Notes: generated by a model not told the origin, from the sequence alone. Positions 52,132-61,240 are shown, numbered from the stretch's first letter. The stretch is DNA of 64,000 nt from CAUYXS01 sp965248495 (GCA_965248495.1 CBDFJL010000003.1:62001-126000), one strand, 5' to 3'. Program-made: numbers and translations.

Positions 52132-53328
52132 CTAGCGATGGGGCGGATCGTTGGTCAGAACCAGGCTTCCAGCCGCCGCGAACATGCCGCCCACCCCCTG
52201 GCAGAAGCCCACCCGGACGCCCGGCACCTGGTGCGCGGCCTCGCCTCGGAGCTGACGGACCGACTCCTGCATGGCGAACATGCCGTACATCCCCGTGTGG
52301 GTGTAGGAGAGGCCACCCCCGTTGGTGTTCAGCGGCAGCCGGCCGCCGGGGGAGGTGTTCCCTTCAGCGATGAAGGCGCCCGCTTCGCCGCGGCCGACAA
52401 AGCCAAGGTCCTCCAGCGCGAAGATGGGGAGGTGCGCGAAGGCGTCATAGACCATCAGGTGGTCGATGTCCTCGGGGGTGACCTGCGCCTCCTCGAACGC
52501 CTGGCGGCTCGAGACCTTGAAGGCAGCGGACGACGTGAGGTCGTACATCTGGCTCACGATGGGCGTTTCGACCGCCTCTCCGGTGCCGAGAATGTAGACG
52601 GGCTGCGTTGGAAACTCGTCGGCCCGCTCCGCGCGGGTGAGCACAAAGGCGCCGCCGCCGTTGGTCACCAGGCAGCACTCGAGCAGGTGGAATGGGTAGC
52701 AGACCATGCGGCTGGCGAAGACGTCGTCGACCATTATCGGGTCGCGCATCATGGCCCTGGGTACCTGGCTCGACCACTGGCGCTGGGCGACAGCCACCGA
52801 GGCGAGCTGTTCGTGCGTCGTCCCGGTCTCCTTCATGTAGCGCAGAACGCCCATCCCGAACGCCGTAGTCGGCCCCGCGGTCCCGTAGATCGATTCGAAT
52901 TGGCCAGGGTACGAGGCGTCGCGCACCCCACCCGGCATCGCCGAGACGTCCCCCATGCGGGGCGTCGGCTCGCCGGTGCGGCTGCGGCCGCTCTGCCCCA
53001 TGGTCACGAGCACCGTCTCGCACAACCCCGAAGCGATGGCGGCGGCGGCGTGGCGCACGTGGACGAGGAACGACGTGCCCCCCACCGTCGTGTTGTCCAT
53101 CCAAGGCGGCACGATGCCCATGTAGTGTGCCAGGACCGCGGGATGCAGCGTCGTGGTGATGCCATCGACCTGGCTCTTGTCGATGCCCGCGTCGCGCATG
53201 GCGTTGATGGCAGCGTCGACGTGCAGCTGCGTCGTCGACAACTCCGGGACGACGCCGAGCTTCGTGGTCTCGGCCGCCCCCACGATGGCGACCCTATAGC
53301 GCAGCGAGCCAGCGCGCGACGCGGCCAT
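52132..53328 (-). CDS. Thiolase-family protein (lipid-transfer/SCP-x thiolase type)
   Basis: A 398-residue thiolase-fold protein. Landmarks are VAIVGAAETTKLGVVPE, VRHAAAAIASGLCETVLVTM, VTNGGGAFVLTRAERADEF, VYDAFAHLPIFALEDLGF and NTNGGGLSYTHTGMYGMFAM. It belongs to the Ltp/acetyl-CoA acetyltransferase-like branch, which acts with DUF35 partners in side-chain cleavage of steroids or related compounds by aldol chemistry. The usual nucleophilic cysteine segment is altered to VHVRHAAAA, so condensing activity is doubtful. The ATG at 53328 lies eight bases behind the DUF35 gene: an operon. Confidence 0.88.
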   Translation of the reverse strand: MAASRAGSLRYRVAIVGAAETTKLGVVPELSTTQLHVDAAINAMRDAGIDKSQVDGITTTLHPAVLAHYMGIVPPWMDNTTVGGTSFLVHVRHAAAAIASGLCETVLVTMGQSGRSRTGEPTPRMGDVSAMPGGVRDASYPGQFESIYGTAGPTTAFGMGVLRYMKETGTTHEQLASVAVAQRQWSSQVPRAMMRDPIMVDDVFASRMVCYPFHLLECCLVTNGGGAFVLTRAERADEFPTQPVYILGTGEAVETPIVSQMYDLTSSAAFKVSSRQAFEEAQVTPEDIDHLMVYDAFAHLPIFALEDLGFVGRGEAGAFIAEGNTSPGGRLPLNTNGGGLSYTHTGMYGMFAMQESVRQLRGEAAHQVPGVRVGFCQGVGGMFAAAGSLVLTNDPPHR

Positions 53329-53336
53329 GGGCGGCG

Positions 53337-53762
53337 CTATCCCTGGCCCGCCGGCCGGAACTTGGGGATCGCGATCTCGTCGCTGATGTCCTCGAAGACC
53401 ACTTCCAAGGGCATGTCGAGGACCAAGTTCTCCGGCGTGTTCTCGACGCCGACGATGTTGGTCATCATGTGCGGCCCCTCCTCCAACCGCACGATGGCGA
53501 TGGCGTAGGGCGCCTCGTCCTCGAAGCCGGGCGCCGGGCGGTGGTTGATCATGTAACTCCAGAGCACGGCTCTCCCCGACGCCCTGAGCGCCGCGACATC
53601 GGCCGAGAGGCAGTCCGGGCAGTGGAAACGGGGGTAGAAGAAGACGCGGCCGCAAGCCTCGCAGCGCTGGATCCAGAGCTCGTGGCGTTTGCACCCTTCC
53701 CAGAAGAATTGCGTCTCCGGTACGGGCACCGGTATTGGCTTCCTATAGGCCTGTTCGCTCAT
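53337..53762 (-). CDS. DUF35 OB-fold Zn-ribbon acyl-CoA-associated protein
   Basis: A 141-residue protein. The N-terminal rubredoxin-like Zn ribbon uses Cys in RCEACGRVFFYPRFHCPDC; an OB fold follows (LWSYMINHRPAPGFEDEAPY). DUF35 proteins pair with thiolase-like proteins (ChsH2-Ltp2 type aldolase) and load acyl-CoA substrates. It is the first gene of the minus-strand pair with the thiolase. Its start faces a divergent palindrome at 53826-53857 and the DinB gene. Confidence 0.9.
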   Translation of the reverse strand: MSEQAYRKPIPVPVPETQFFWEGCKRHELWIQRCEACGRVFFYPRFHCPDCLSADVAALRASGRAVLWSYMINHRPAPGFEDEAPYAIAIVRLEEGPHMMTNIVGVENTPENLVLDMPLEVVFEDISDEIAIPKFRPAGQG

Positions 53763-53825
53763 CCGCCGCGCCTCCTCGCGCTCGGTCCGCCCCGAGACGC
53801 CCCTACTCTATCCGCATCCGGGCCG

Positions 53826-53857
53826 CCACCCGCCTCACCCCAAAGTGAGGCGGGTGG
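53826..53857. promoter_or_regulatory. 13-bp inverted repeat between divergent genes
   Basis: CCACCCGCCTCAC is exactly complementary to GTGAGGCGGGTGG, with six bases between. It lies in the divergent space between the DUF35 gene and the DinB gene (start 53898) and could be an operator controlling both. A stray terminator or repeat element is also possible. Confidence 0.4.
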
Positions 53858-53897
53858 GGAGCGGTGTAGCATCCTCCACAAACTCACGGGAGGCACC

Positions 53898-54419
53898 ATG
53901 AGAGGCAGCGACCTGGTACGCACGACCCCGGCATGGAACGAGCGCGGCCTGCAACGCGCCCTCGACGGGCTCACGGCCGACGACCTGGCCTGGCGGCCCA
54001 AGCCCGACGCCAACCCCATCGGCTGGCTGGTCTGGCATGGCACCCGCGTCGAGGACCGGACGGTCGCCGACCTCCAAGGGGTAAGCCAGGCCTGGATCGA
54101 CGAAGGGTGGCATGCGCAGTTCGGCCGGGACTCCGACCCGCTCGACCGTGGCTTCGGCCACACCGTGGATGATGTAGGGGCGTTCCGCGCGCCGGACGCC
54201 GCGACGTTGCTGGCCTACCACGCGTCGGTGCGGTCCCGGACGGAGGCATACCTTGACCGCCTGGCCGACGATGGTCTGGACCGCGAGGTGGAGACCGAGC
54301 ATGGCCCCAGCACCGTCGCGCTGCGGTTGGCCAACCTCGTCAACGAGATGGTCACCCACGGCGGCCAGGCGGCCTACGCGAGAGGACTGCTGCAAGGAAT
54401 GGGCTGGTCGCAGGTCTAA
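53898..54419 (+). CDS. DinB-superfamily protein (DUF664-type)
   Basis: A 173-residue four-helix-bundle protein. Histidines typical of the metal site are in IGWLVWHGTRVEDRTVADL and NLVNEMVTHGGQAAYARGL, and the segment DDLAWRPKPDANPIG is characteristic. The family includes thiol-dependent transferases but has no single reaction. GGGAGG lies seven bases upstream of the ATG at 53898. An upstream in-frame reading to 53469 belongs to the antisense strand of the DUF35 gene. Confidence 0.85.
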   Translation: MRGSDLVRTTPAWNERGLQRALDGLTADDLAWRPKPDANPIGWLVWHGTRVEDRTVADLQGVSQAWIDEGWHAQFGRDSDPLDRGFGHTVDDVGAFRAPDAATLLAYHASVRSRTEAYLDRLADDGLDREVETEHGPSTVALRLANLVNEMVTHGGQAAYARGLLQGMGWSQV

Positions 54420-54488
54420 GGCCGGGCCAGAACGTCACCGGGGCACACACACCGCCCGGCGCACGGCGGGCGCCGCAGGCAGCAGGCG

Positions 54489-55817
54489 CTAGGCACCGCC
54501 GGGCTCGGTCTCCGCGCCTCTGGCAGCGAGCGCCGCGTCGGCCTCAGCGTTCAGCGCCTCGTTGATCCGCATCATGTGGCTGAGCCGAGCGTTCCGCACC
54601 ACCGGGGCGACCACGAGCAGCAGCAATCCGAGCGCGCCTGCGGCGCCCGACATGACTCGCGTGATGGACTGCGGGCCGATGAGGTCCGAGCCCACGCCGG
54701 CCACCAGCGCCCCCAAGGGCATGAAGCCGAAGCCCAGCATCTGGAGGCTGCTGACGCGGCCCCGCAGGGCGTTGGGAATCGTCAGCTGCAGCATCGTCAT
54801 GTTGGTCAGCAGGTACGCCTGCTCGGCGAAGCCCGTGACGTACATGAGCAGGACCCCCTGCCAGACGTGCGTCGTGTAGGAGAACGTGAAGAGACCAGCC
54901 GCAAAGGCCAGGAGCGCGACCAGCTGGAGCAGCCCGCGCCTGTCGAAGGAGCCCAGCGCCACGCCGAACAGCGCCCCGGTGAGTCCCCCAAGTCCGATGG
55001 CGGAGACGAGGAGGCCGAGGGTACCCGACCCGCTGGCGTACACATCCTTGGTATAGATGGGCAGCAGCGCCGTGAAGATGGGTATGAGCAGCAGCGGAGG
55101 AATGAACCCCAAGAGGAGGAACGTCCGCGTGTAGCGGCTGCGCATGACAAACGTCGCCCCCTCTTTCAGGTTGGCGAGGACCGAGCCGCGGTTGTCGACC
55201 CGCTCGCGCGGAGGGAACTTGATCTTGTAGCGGGTCATCGCCGCGAACAGGTATGAGCCGGCCTGCGCGAAGAACGTGCCCGACGCACCGATAAGCGGCA
55301 GCAATGCCCCGGCAGCCCCGGGTCCCAACGCTCGCGTCGAGCTCATGGCCGCTGTATTCAGAGCCAACGCATTGGGCGTCAGCTCCCGAGGCACGAGGAT
55401 GAAGGTCAGCATCGCGCGCAGGGGGTTGTCGATTACCTGCGCCACACCAAAGATGAACATGAACAGGAACAGGTGCCACACCTCGATGAGGTCGAACTCC
55501 AGGAGGAGGGCCATCCCCGCGCTCAAGGTCATGAGGAAGATGCTCACTCCCAGCATGAGGCGCTTGGTGTTCATGCGATCGACGAAGACACCGGCGAAGG
55601 GTCCAAGACCGAGCATGGCGATGGAGCGGACGCCGTTGACGCCGCCGAGGATGGTGCCCGAGCTGGTGATGTCGTAGACCACCCAACCGATCACTACCTG
55701 CTGCATCCACTGGCCCGCGCTGGAGAAGACCGTCCCGAGCCACAGCCAGCGGAAGTTGGCGATGTGGAGCGATGCGGCCGGTCCCGTGGGCAGGCTCGCA
55801 GCGTTGGCTTCGGCCAT
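54489..55817 (-). CDS. MFS transporter (MFS_3 type)
   Basis: A 442-residue membrane protein with about 12 transmembrane segments. It starts with an N-terminal stretch before HIANFRWLWLGTVFSSAGQW and has PFAGVFVDRMNTKRLMLG and PNALRGRVSSLQMLGFG. This is the third MFS_3 paralogue in the window, after 26615 and 28848. The ATG at 55817 has AGGAG six bases upstream. A GTG eight codons earlier is possible. Substrate unknown. Confidence 0.9.
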   Translation of the reverse strand: MAEANAASLPTGPAASLHIANFRWLWLGTVFSSAGQWMQQVVIGWVVYDITSSGTILGGVNGVRSIAMLGLGPFAGVFVDRMNTKRLMLGVSIFLMTLSAGMALLLEFDLIEVWHLFLFMFIFGVAQVIDNPLRAMLTFILVPRELTPNALALNTAAMSSTRALGPGAAGALLPLIGASGTFFAQAGSYLFAAMTRYKIKFPPRERVDNRGSVLANLKEGATFVMRSRYTRTFLLLGFIPPLLLIPIFTALLPIYTKDVYASGSGTLGLLVSAIGLGGLTGALFGVALGSFDRRGLLQLVALLAFAAGLFTFSYTTHVWQGVLLMYVTGFAEQAYLLTNMTMLQLTIPNALRGRVSSLQMLGFGFMPLGALVAGVGSDLIGPQSITRVMSGAAGALGLLLLVVAPVVRNARLSHMMRINEALNAEADAALAARGAETEPGGA

Positions 55818-56059
55818 GAGGCTCCTGATGTGGCGGTCGCTCACGCGCGGCGCACCGGGTGTGCGGCGGCACCCAAAATCAAATGGACGCGTGCGCGAAG
55901 TGGGCCAAGCTAACGTATCGCCACACGGTTGCGCGGTCAACAACCTGGTGCATGAGTCTGCCTCTCGTCCGCGCTTGGCTGGCCTTTCGGCGGGGGCTCT
56001 GTTACAAGTCGCGCGCACTACGGCACGCATCCAGATGCTTCGGCGGAGAGGAGATACTG

Positions 56060-56791
56060 ATGGGGAGGCTCGATGGTCAGGTCGCCATCGTCACCGGCGG
56101 CGGTACGGGTATCGGCAGAGGCATCGTCAAAGCGTTCGCACAGGAGGGCGCCAGCGTGGTGCTGGCGTCGCGGGACCCTGCGACGCTCGAAGCCAGCGCC
56201 GCCGACGCACGAGCAGCGGGAGCCATCGCGGAGGTCGTGCCGACGGATGTGACCAACGAAGGCCAGGTGATGGCGCTCTTCGAGGCCACGCTGGCGCGCT
56301 TCGGGCGTCTCGACGTGCTGGTCAACAACTCCGGCATCTTCGATAGCGCCGCCATCGACGAGCTGACGCTGGAGACCTGGCGCAGAGTCGTGGACGTAAA
56401 CCTAACCGGACCGTTTCTGTGCGCCCGAGAGGCGATGCGCATCATGAAGCGGCAACGGTCCGGGCGCATCGTCAACATCGGTAGCATCTCCGCACAGGTG
56501 CCAAGGATGGACAGTGCGCCGTACACCGCGACCAAGCACGGACTGGTCGGCCTCACCAAGTGCATAGCGCTGGAGGGCCGGGCCCACGGCATCACCGCCA
56601 GCTGCCTGCACCCCGGCAACGTGCTCACCGAGCGCCGAGCTGCGGGGAGCGCCAGCATGGACGCCGAGCCGATGATGACCACCGAGGCATTCGCCAGCGT
56701 CGTCGTGGCCGCAGTTGCACTGCCAGGGGACGTCAGCCTGCTCGAGGCCATCGTGTTGCCGATGGAGCAGCCGTACGTCGGGCGCGGCTAG
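56060..56791 (+). CDS. SDR-family oxidoreductase
   Basis: A 243-residue short-chain dehydrogenase/reductase. The coenzyme motif is VTGGGTGIGRGIVKAF; DVLVNNSGIFDS is the NNAG-type motif; the active site is Ser in NIGSISAQVPRM with Tyr/Lys in YTATKHGLVGL; HPGNVLTERR follows. It probably uses NAD(P)H on an alcohol or keto group; the substrate is not predictable. The ATG at 56060 begins MGRLDGQVAIVTG. An upstream in-frame extension to 55859 is unlikely. Confidence 0.93.
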   Translation: MGRLDGQVAIVTGGGTGIGRGIVKAFAQEGASVVLASRDPATLEASAADARAAGAIAEVVPTDVTNEGQVMALFEATLARFGRLDVLVNNSGIFDSAAIDELTLETWRRVVDVNLTGPFLCAREAMRIMKRQRSGRIVNIGSISAQVPRMDSAPYTATKHGLVGLTKCIALEGRAHGITASCLHPGNVLTERRAAGSASMDAEPMMTTEAFASVVVAAVALPGDVSLLEAIVLPMEQPYVGRG

Positions 56792-56831
56792 GCCGTTCCG
56801 GTTGCCGCTGCGCAGTCCGCGGCCTATCCTC

Positions 56832-56863
56832 GGATCCGATGTTCAAGGGATCCGATCTTCAAG
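56832..56863. repeat. Two tandem copies of a 16-base sequence
   Basis: GGATCCGATGTTCAAG is followed directly by GGATCCGATCTTCAAG, with one mismatch. It ends just before the AAGGAG of the next gene (ATG 56874). It may be an operator or a recent slippage duplication that also doubles the CAAGG Shine-Dalgarno-like site. Confidence 0.6.
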
Positions 56864-56873
56864 GAGACAACCG

Positions 56874-57224
56874 ATGGCAGTTCTGAACTTTTCCGCGCCC
56901 ATTCTCCCCGGCAAGACCGAAGGCTGGCGTGTGTTCCATTCACATTTCGAAGAGGGCGGCTCTCGCCGAGCGGAGTGGGAGAGCCAGATGAGGCGTTTCG
57001 GTATCAAACGCCAGGTGGTCTCGCTCCAGCAGACGCCCATGGGCGACTTCGTCAACGTCTTCTTCGAGGGCGCGCAGCCCGATGCCGTCATGGCCGGCAT
57101 GGGCGCCTCCGACAACGAGTTCGACAAGTGGTTCGCCAGCCAAGTGCTGGAGTTCCACGGCATCGACGTGAGCCAGCCGCCACCCGGCCCCTTGGCCGAG
57201 GTGGTCCTTGAGATAACTACCTAG
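56874..57224 (+). CDS. Small alpha/beta-barrel-like protein, possibly DUF6176
   Basis: A 116-residue protein. Segments LPGKTEGWRVFHSHFEEGG, RFGIKRQVVSLQQTPMGDFV and FFEGAQPDAVMAGMGASDNE resemble the DUF6176 pattern (polymer-size or dimeric alpha/beta-barrel proteins). I cannot confirm the family. AAGGAG lies nine bases upstream. It has its own terminator at 57251-57284. Confidence 0.6.
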   Translation: MAVLNFSAPILPGKTEGWRVFHSHFEEGGSRRAEWESQMRRFGIKRQVVSLQQTPMGDFVNVFFEGAQPDAVMAGMGASDNEFDKWFASQVLEFHGIDVSQPPPGPLAEVVLEITT

Positions 57225-57250
57225 CGCCCGGTGGCAGAGCACGAACACCA

Positions 57251-57284
57251 AAGGGCCCCCCGGTGCGAACGCACCGGGCCCCTT
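57251..57284. terminator. GGGCCC-core hairpin between convergent genes
   Basis: AAGGG, CCC and GGTGC on the left side pair with GCACC, GGG and CCCTT on the right, leaving a short bulge of C residues. It lies between the convergent 56874 gene and the CheY-like gene (stop at 57309) and may end both transcripts. Confidence 0.65.
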
Positions 57285-57308
57285 ACATCAATCGATATCG
57301 GCCGCGGA

Positions 57309-57686
57309 CTAGCTAACGAGAGCGCGCTCCCCAAGAAGCGACCTCACGCAGTCGAGCACCTCTTGGTTGCTGGCGGTCTTCAGGATGTAATCGACGGCGC
57401 CGTACTCCTTGGCAAGCTCGACCGTCGCCCGCGAGCCATACTGGCTCAGCATGGCAATCTGGGCGCAGGGGTCTTCCGTCCGAATCGCACGCAGGGCGCC
57501 GATGCCGTCCATGATGGGCATCTCGAGGTCCATGAGGACCGCGTCAGGCGCCTCCTCCTCGTAGAGCCGGACGGCCTCGACTCCGTTGGATGCCTCGATG
57601 CACCGGTAGCCGGCGTTGGTCATTAGCTCTCGGACACGGGCCCGGTGCATCGGCAGGTCATCGACGATCATTACTGTCTTGCTCAT
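57309..57686 (-). CDS. Single-domain CheY-like response regulator
   Basis: A 125-residue receiver domain. Acidic pocket VMIVDDLPMHRARVREL, phospho-acceptor Asp in AVLMDLEMPIMDGIGAL, Ser in IAMLSQYGSRATVELA and Lys in VDYILKTASNQEVL are all present. There is no output domain. It could act in a phosphorelay or chemotaxis-like pathway; no kinase gene is adjacent, but a hybrid kinase lies at 62.7 kb. Monocistronic. Confidence 0.93.
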   Translation of the reverse strand: MSKTVMIVDDLPMHRARVRELMTNAGYRCIEASNGVEAVRLYEEEAPDAVLMDLEMPIMDGIGALRAIRTEDPCAQIAMLSQYGSRATVELAKEYGAVDYILKTASNQEVLDCVRSLLGERALVS

Positions 57687-57925
57687 GGCACGCTAGTCTG
57701 AGACACGCCCGCCCGCGTCACGATGTACTTTGGTACTAGAGAACAGACCAATCTCCGTGGCTCGATTTCCTCGGCTACGGGGCCACGGTCTAAAAGCGCC
57801 GGGACGGTGACCGTAGAAACGCGCACGACCTACGTCCGGCACCGTTCACGGACCACTATCGCGGCGTCAGCGGCCCTCCGGACGGTCCCCAGAAGCGGTC
57901 CCCAAAGCGATCTAAGGAGTAGCCG

Positions 57926-58273
57926 ATGCCCATTCAGTCTCCCTACGTGTTCCTGGCCAGCATGGATGTGGACATGGCGCACGAAGCGCTGTTCAACGAG
58001 GTGTACGACGAAGAGCACGTGCCTCTGTTGCTCGCCGTGCCCGGCGTACGGTCGGTGACGCGCCTGACGGCACAGCCCTTCGAGCTGGCAATCGGGGGCG
58101 TCACTCAGCGCATCGTGCCGGACGGCCCGCGCCACACCGCGCTATACGAGCTTGATGCCGCGACGGTGCTGACCAGCCCTGAGTGGACAAAGGCGGTGGA
58201 CTCGGGCCGGTGGCCGACGCAGGTACGGCCCTACACGCTGAACCGGCGGCACGTGCTGCTCGGACGGGCGTAG
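57926..58273 (+). CDS. EthD/ABM-like dimeric alpha-beta barrel protein
   Basis: A 115-residue protein: QSPYVFLASMDVDMAHEALF, VYDEEHVPLLLAVPGVRSVT and RHTALYELDAATVLTSPEWT follow the EthD/DUF4286-type pattern, which includes the H in EEHVPLL. Family members are small ferredoxin-like enzymes or chaperones. AAGGAG lies seven bases upstream of the ATG at 57926. Confidence 0.75.
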   Translation: MPIQSPYVFLASMDVDMAHEALFNEVYDEEHVPLLLAVPGVRSVTRLTAQPFELAIGGVTQRIVPDGPRHTALYELDAATVLTSPEWTKAVDSGRWPTQVRPYTLNRRHVLLGRA

Positions 58274-58298
58274 CCGCTCCAGGAGTCTCAGCGCAGCG

Positions 58299-59588
58299 TT
58301 AGCGGCGGGCGCCGGAGGCCGCCACGACCTCGGCGACCATGGCAGCCACGTAATCGACCTGGTCGACGGACATGACGCCCGAGAAGGGCAGCGCCAACGT
58401 TGCACCAGCGACGGCCTCCGTAACCGGGAAGTCGCCGGGGCCGAAGCCATAGCGCTCCCGGTAGAACGGCAGGAGGTGCAGGGGAGCGAAGTAGCTCCGG
58501 GTCGGCACACCGCGCTCGGCGAGCTCCGCTGCCACATGGTCGCGGTCAACCGCCGGGTCCAGGCGCACTACGTAGACGAACCACGACATGCGCGTCGTCT
58601 CCGGAGCCACGCTGGGAAGCGTCACGCCGGTAACGACGCCTAAGCGCTCGGCGTACCAATCGGCGACCCGCTGGCGATTGGCCAGGAGCTCGTCGATGCG
58701 CGCCAGCTGCAGCGCGCCGAGGGCTCCGCTCATCTCGTCCAACCGGTAGTTGTAACCGAGCCGCGAATGGCTGAGCCACGTGTCCGTCTTGTCGCGGCCC
58801 TGGTTGCGCAGCGCGCGGAACAGGTCGGCCCAGTCGTCTCGGTCGGTGGCGACGATGCCCCCTTCGCCTGTCGTCATCTGCTTATTGGGGTAGAACGCAA
58901 AGACGCTGGCGTCAGCCGCCGCGCCGACGCGACGGCCCTTGTACTCCGCACCGATCGCCTCGCAGGCGTCCTCGAGGACCGGCAGGGCGTGCCGCCTCGC
59001 GATGTCCATGATCGCGTCGAGGGGCGCCGGCTGGCCGAACACGTCGACCGGCAGGACCGCCTTGAGCATGCCCGTAGGCCCACGCTGTCCGCGGACGGCG
59101 GGTGGGAGCCATCGGTCGGCGTCGGAACCGCCAATGGTCAGCGCTTCGGCTGCCTCGGCGGCTTGCGCCACGTCGATGTTCAGCGTCAATGGGTCGATAT
59201 CGACGAAGACGGGGTGGGCACGCTCGTAAAGGATGACGTTGGCTGAGGCGACGAAGGAGAAAGGGCTTGTGATGACAAGGTCGTTGTCGGCGACGCCCGC
59301 CGCGATGACCCCCATGTGCAACCCCGCGGTCCCGCTGGACACGGCGACGGCATGCCGTGTCCCGACGTACGCCGCGAACGCCTCCTCGAACGCCTGCACC
59401 CTTGGGCCGAGGCTGAGGGTCCCCGAACGAAGGACGCTCGCAACGGCATCGGCATCGGCCTCCTCCAAGTCAGGCCCGCTCATTGGGACAGTCCACCCGG
59501 GGGGGATGGTCCGCCCGGGTGGCATGGTCCGCCCGGGCTTTGCCCCTTCCGCGTTGCCCAAAGAGCTCCGACGCTCGTCATTCGTCAT
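58299..59588 (-). CDS. DegT/DnrJ/EryC1/StrS aminotransferase
   Basis: A 429-residue PLP-dependent sugar aminotransferase. VSSGTAGLHMGVIAAG binds the phosphate, LPVLEDACEAIGAEYKG carries the pyridine-binding Asp, the PLP lysine is in FYPNKQMTTGEGGIV, and LGYNYRLDEMSGALGALQ is the dimer loop. It forms amino-deoxy sugars for surface polysaccharides or secondary metabolites from 4-keto or 3-keto NDP-sugars. Before the conserved MSGPDLEEADADAV the predicted protein has an odd (PPGRT)n-type stretch of about 35 residues. That part, or the ATG at 59588 itself, may not be translated; a start at 59483 is an alternative. Confidence 0.9.
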   Translation of the reverse strand: MTNDERRSSLGNAEGAKPGRTMPPGRTIPPGWTVPMSGPDLEEADADAVASVLRSGTLSLGPRVQAFEEAFAAYVGTRHAVAVSSGTAGLHMGVIAAGVADNDLVITSPFSFVASANVILYERAHPVFVDIDPLTLNIDVAQAAEAAEALTIGGSDADRWLPPAVRGQRGPTGMLKAVLPVDVFGQPAPLDAIMDIARRHALPVLEDACEAIGAEYKGRRVGAAADASVFAFYPNKQMTTGEGGIVATDRDDWADLFRALRNQGRDKTDTWLSHSRLGYNYRLDEMSGALGALQLARIDELLANRQRVADWYAERLGVVTGVTLPSVAPETTRMSWFVYVVRLDPAVDRDHVAAELAERGVPTRSYFAPLHLLPFYRERYGFGPGDFPVTEAVAGATLALPFSGVMSVDQVDYVAAMVAEVVAASGARR

Positions 59589-59722
59589 CTCAAGGCCCCC
59601 CAGAGTCGCCCTCCAAGAGCCGCATTGTCTCACGGCGGTCGCTGAGTGTCGTTCGGCTTGGCGCCCCGACTTCGGGTGCTCTCGCGTGGGCGCACCTGCG
59701 CGCGGGCGCCCTGCATGCGGTC

Positions 59723-59751
59723 GTTGACACCGTGCCACGTTCGGGCTTACT
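59723..59751 (+). promoter_or_regulatory. Promoter of the Rieske oxygenase gene
   Basis: A perfect -35 TTGACA at 59723-59728 stands 17 bases from a weaker -10, TTACTG at 59746-59751. The -10 touches the palindrome GTTGGCACCAAC at 59751-59762, a candidate operator near the start of transcription. Confidence 0.4.
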
Positions 59752-59815
59752 GTTGGCACCAACTATCGGGGCGAATCGACCACGTTTACGCCCAATTGCC
59801 TACGAGGAGGGCCTC

Positions 59816-61213
59816 TTGTCTACGTTTACCGCTGGATCCCGTGGCCAACTGGACCATGATGCACCGCTGGGCGAGGTACCTGACCTCTCCGGCGACATTC
59901 GGCACCTGATTCCCAAGTACGGGCTGCGGAACTACTGGTACCCAGCCATCTCCGAGCACAAGGTGCCCAAGCGCCGGCCGGTGCAGGTCTCCATGCTGGG
60001 CGAGGAGTTGGTCTTCTTCCGCGGCAAGGACGGCTCACCCAGGGCACTGCAGGACGTCTGCCCGCACCGGGGCGCACGCCTGTCCGAGGGACACTCCCAC
60101 TGGAAGGGCCTCCTCACCTGCCCGTACCACGGGTGGACGTTCGACGAAGAAGGCAAGAACGTCATGATCCTGTCGGAGGGGCCGGAGTCGAAGGTGTGCG
60201 GTAAGTCCGGGACGGAGGCGTACGTCTACCCGACGCAGGTGCTGAAGGGTGTGGTGTTCGCCTGGATCGGCGACACGAAGCCGGCACCCATCGAGGAGGA
60301 CGTACCGCCGGAGTTCTTCGACCCCAAGGCCTACGTCATGTGGAACGACCACGTTCACTGGCCGACGAACTGGCTGGTGGCGTTGGAGAACTCCATGGAC
60401 TCCCACGTGGCCTACCTGCACCGCGACACCATCGGCGCGCTGCTGGGTTCCGACAACTTCGGCGCTCGTGGAGCCCAGGGCTACCGCCCGGTCTTCACCG
60501 GCAACGGCTTCAGGGCCGGCGGGCCGGCGCCTGGCGGTGGGACGATCGGCGCCAACGGCCAGCGGCTCGCACCCAAGGACGACATCTACCCTGACGGTTA
60601 CAAGTGGCCGAAGCACCACTACCGTAAGGTTTGGAACTGGCTATTCCTGATCCCGCTCTTCATCACGCGGGTACCCTCCCCGACGACGTACGACAACGAG
60701 TGGTGGGGCAACGGCCACCGTCTCCCCGGCTACTTCCGGGCCGGCGGGTTCCAATCTCCCGCGCGTGGGCTCAAGAAGATGTTCGCCAAGACCGGCGCTG
60801 GGCTCGTGGGTATGTACACCCGCTGGCCGGTGGCGTTGGCCCCATGGAACACGCGCCTGTGGTACTTCCACTACTCGCGGCCGTCGAACCGGCTTCAGCG
60901 CTTGTACTTCAAGTTCATGTACAACACGTTTGGCCGCTGGGCGGCGGAGTACAACTTCTCCATCCAGGACGGTAGCATGATGTTCAACCAGCGCTACGAC
61001 TGGCCGGAGATGCTCTCCGGCCACGACTCCGAGGTCGTTCAGTGGCGACGGCTGATCGTTACCAAGGCCACCGGCGGTCGCTATGCCGCCTTTGGGCGGG
61101 ACGTCGAAAAGGAGAGCATCGAGCTCGACGAGTCGTCGGTGCCGACGATGCCTGCGCCTGGCCTGAGCTTCGGCCGCCACGCCGTTAGTGGCGAGTCCTC
61201 CGCTGCTGGCTAG
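59816..61213 (+). CDS. Rieske aromatic ring-hydroxylating oxygenase, alpha subunit type
   Basis: A 465-residue oxygenase. The Rieske [2Fe-2S] cluster uses CPHRGARLSEG and CPYHGWTFDEEG (CxH...CxxH). The mononuclear iron ligands lie in ENSMDSHVAYLHRDT (two His) with Asp further on. It catalyses hydroxylation of an aromatic or similar substrate with NAD(P)H and O2. No ferredoxin or reductase gene adjoins it, so electron donors must be elsewhere. The TTG at 59816 has GAGGAGG five bases upstream. Such genes are numerous in SAR202-type Chloroflexota, where they are linked to oxidation of recalcitrant organic matter (family knowledge). Confidence 0.9.
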   Translation: MSTFTAGSRGQLDHDAPLGEVPDLSGDIRHLIPKYGLRNYWYPAISEHKVPKRRPVQVSMLGEELVFFRGKDGSPRALQDVCPHRGARLSEGHSHWKGLLTCPYHGWTFDEEGKNVMILSEGPESKVCGKSGTEAYVYPTQVLKGVVFAWIGDTKPAPIEEDVPPEFFDPKAYVMWNDHVHWPTNWLVALENSMDSHVAYLHRDTIGALLGSDNFGARGAQGYRPVFTGNGFRAGGPAPGGGTIGANGQRLAPKDDIYPDGYKWPKHHYRKVWNWLFLIPLFITRVPSPTTYDNEWWGNGHRLPGYFRAGGFQSPARGLKKMFAKTGAGLVGMYTRWPVALAPWNTRLWYFHYSRPSNRLQRLYFKFMYNTFGRWAAEYNFSIQDGSMMFNQRYDWPEMLSGHDSEVVQWRRLIVTKATGGRYAAFGRDVEKESIELDESSVPTMPAPGLSFGRHAVSGESSAAG

Positions 61214-61240
61214 GCAAGCGCTTCTCCAATCGCGTAAGCA

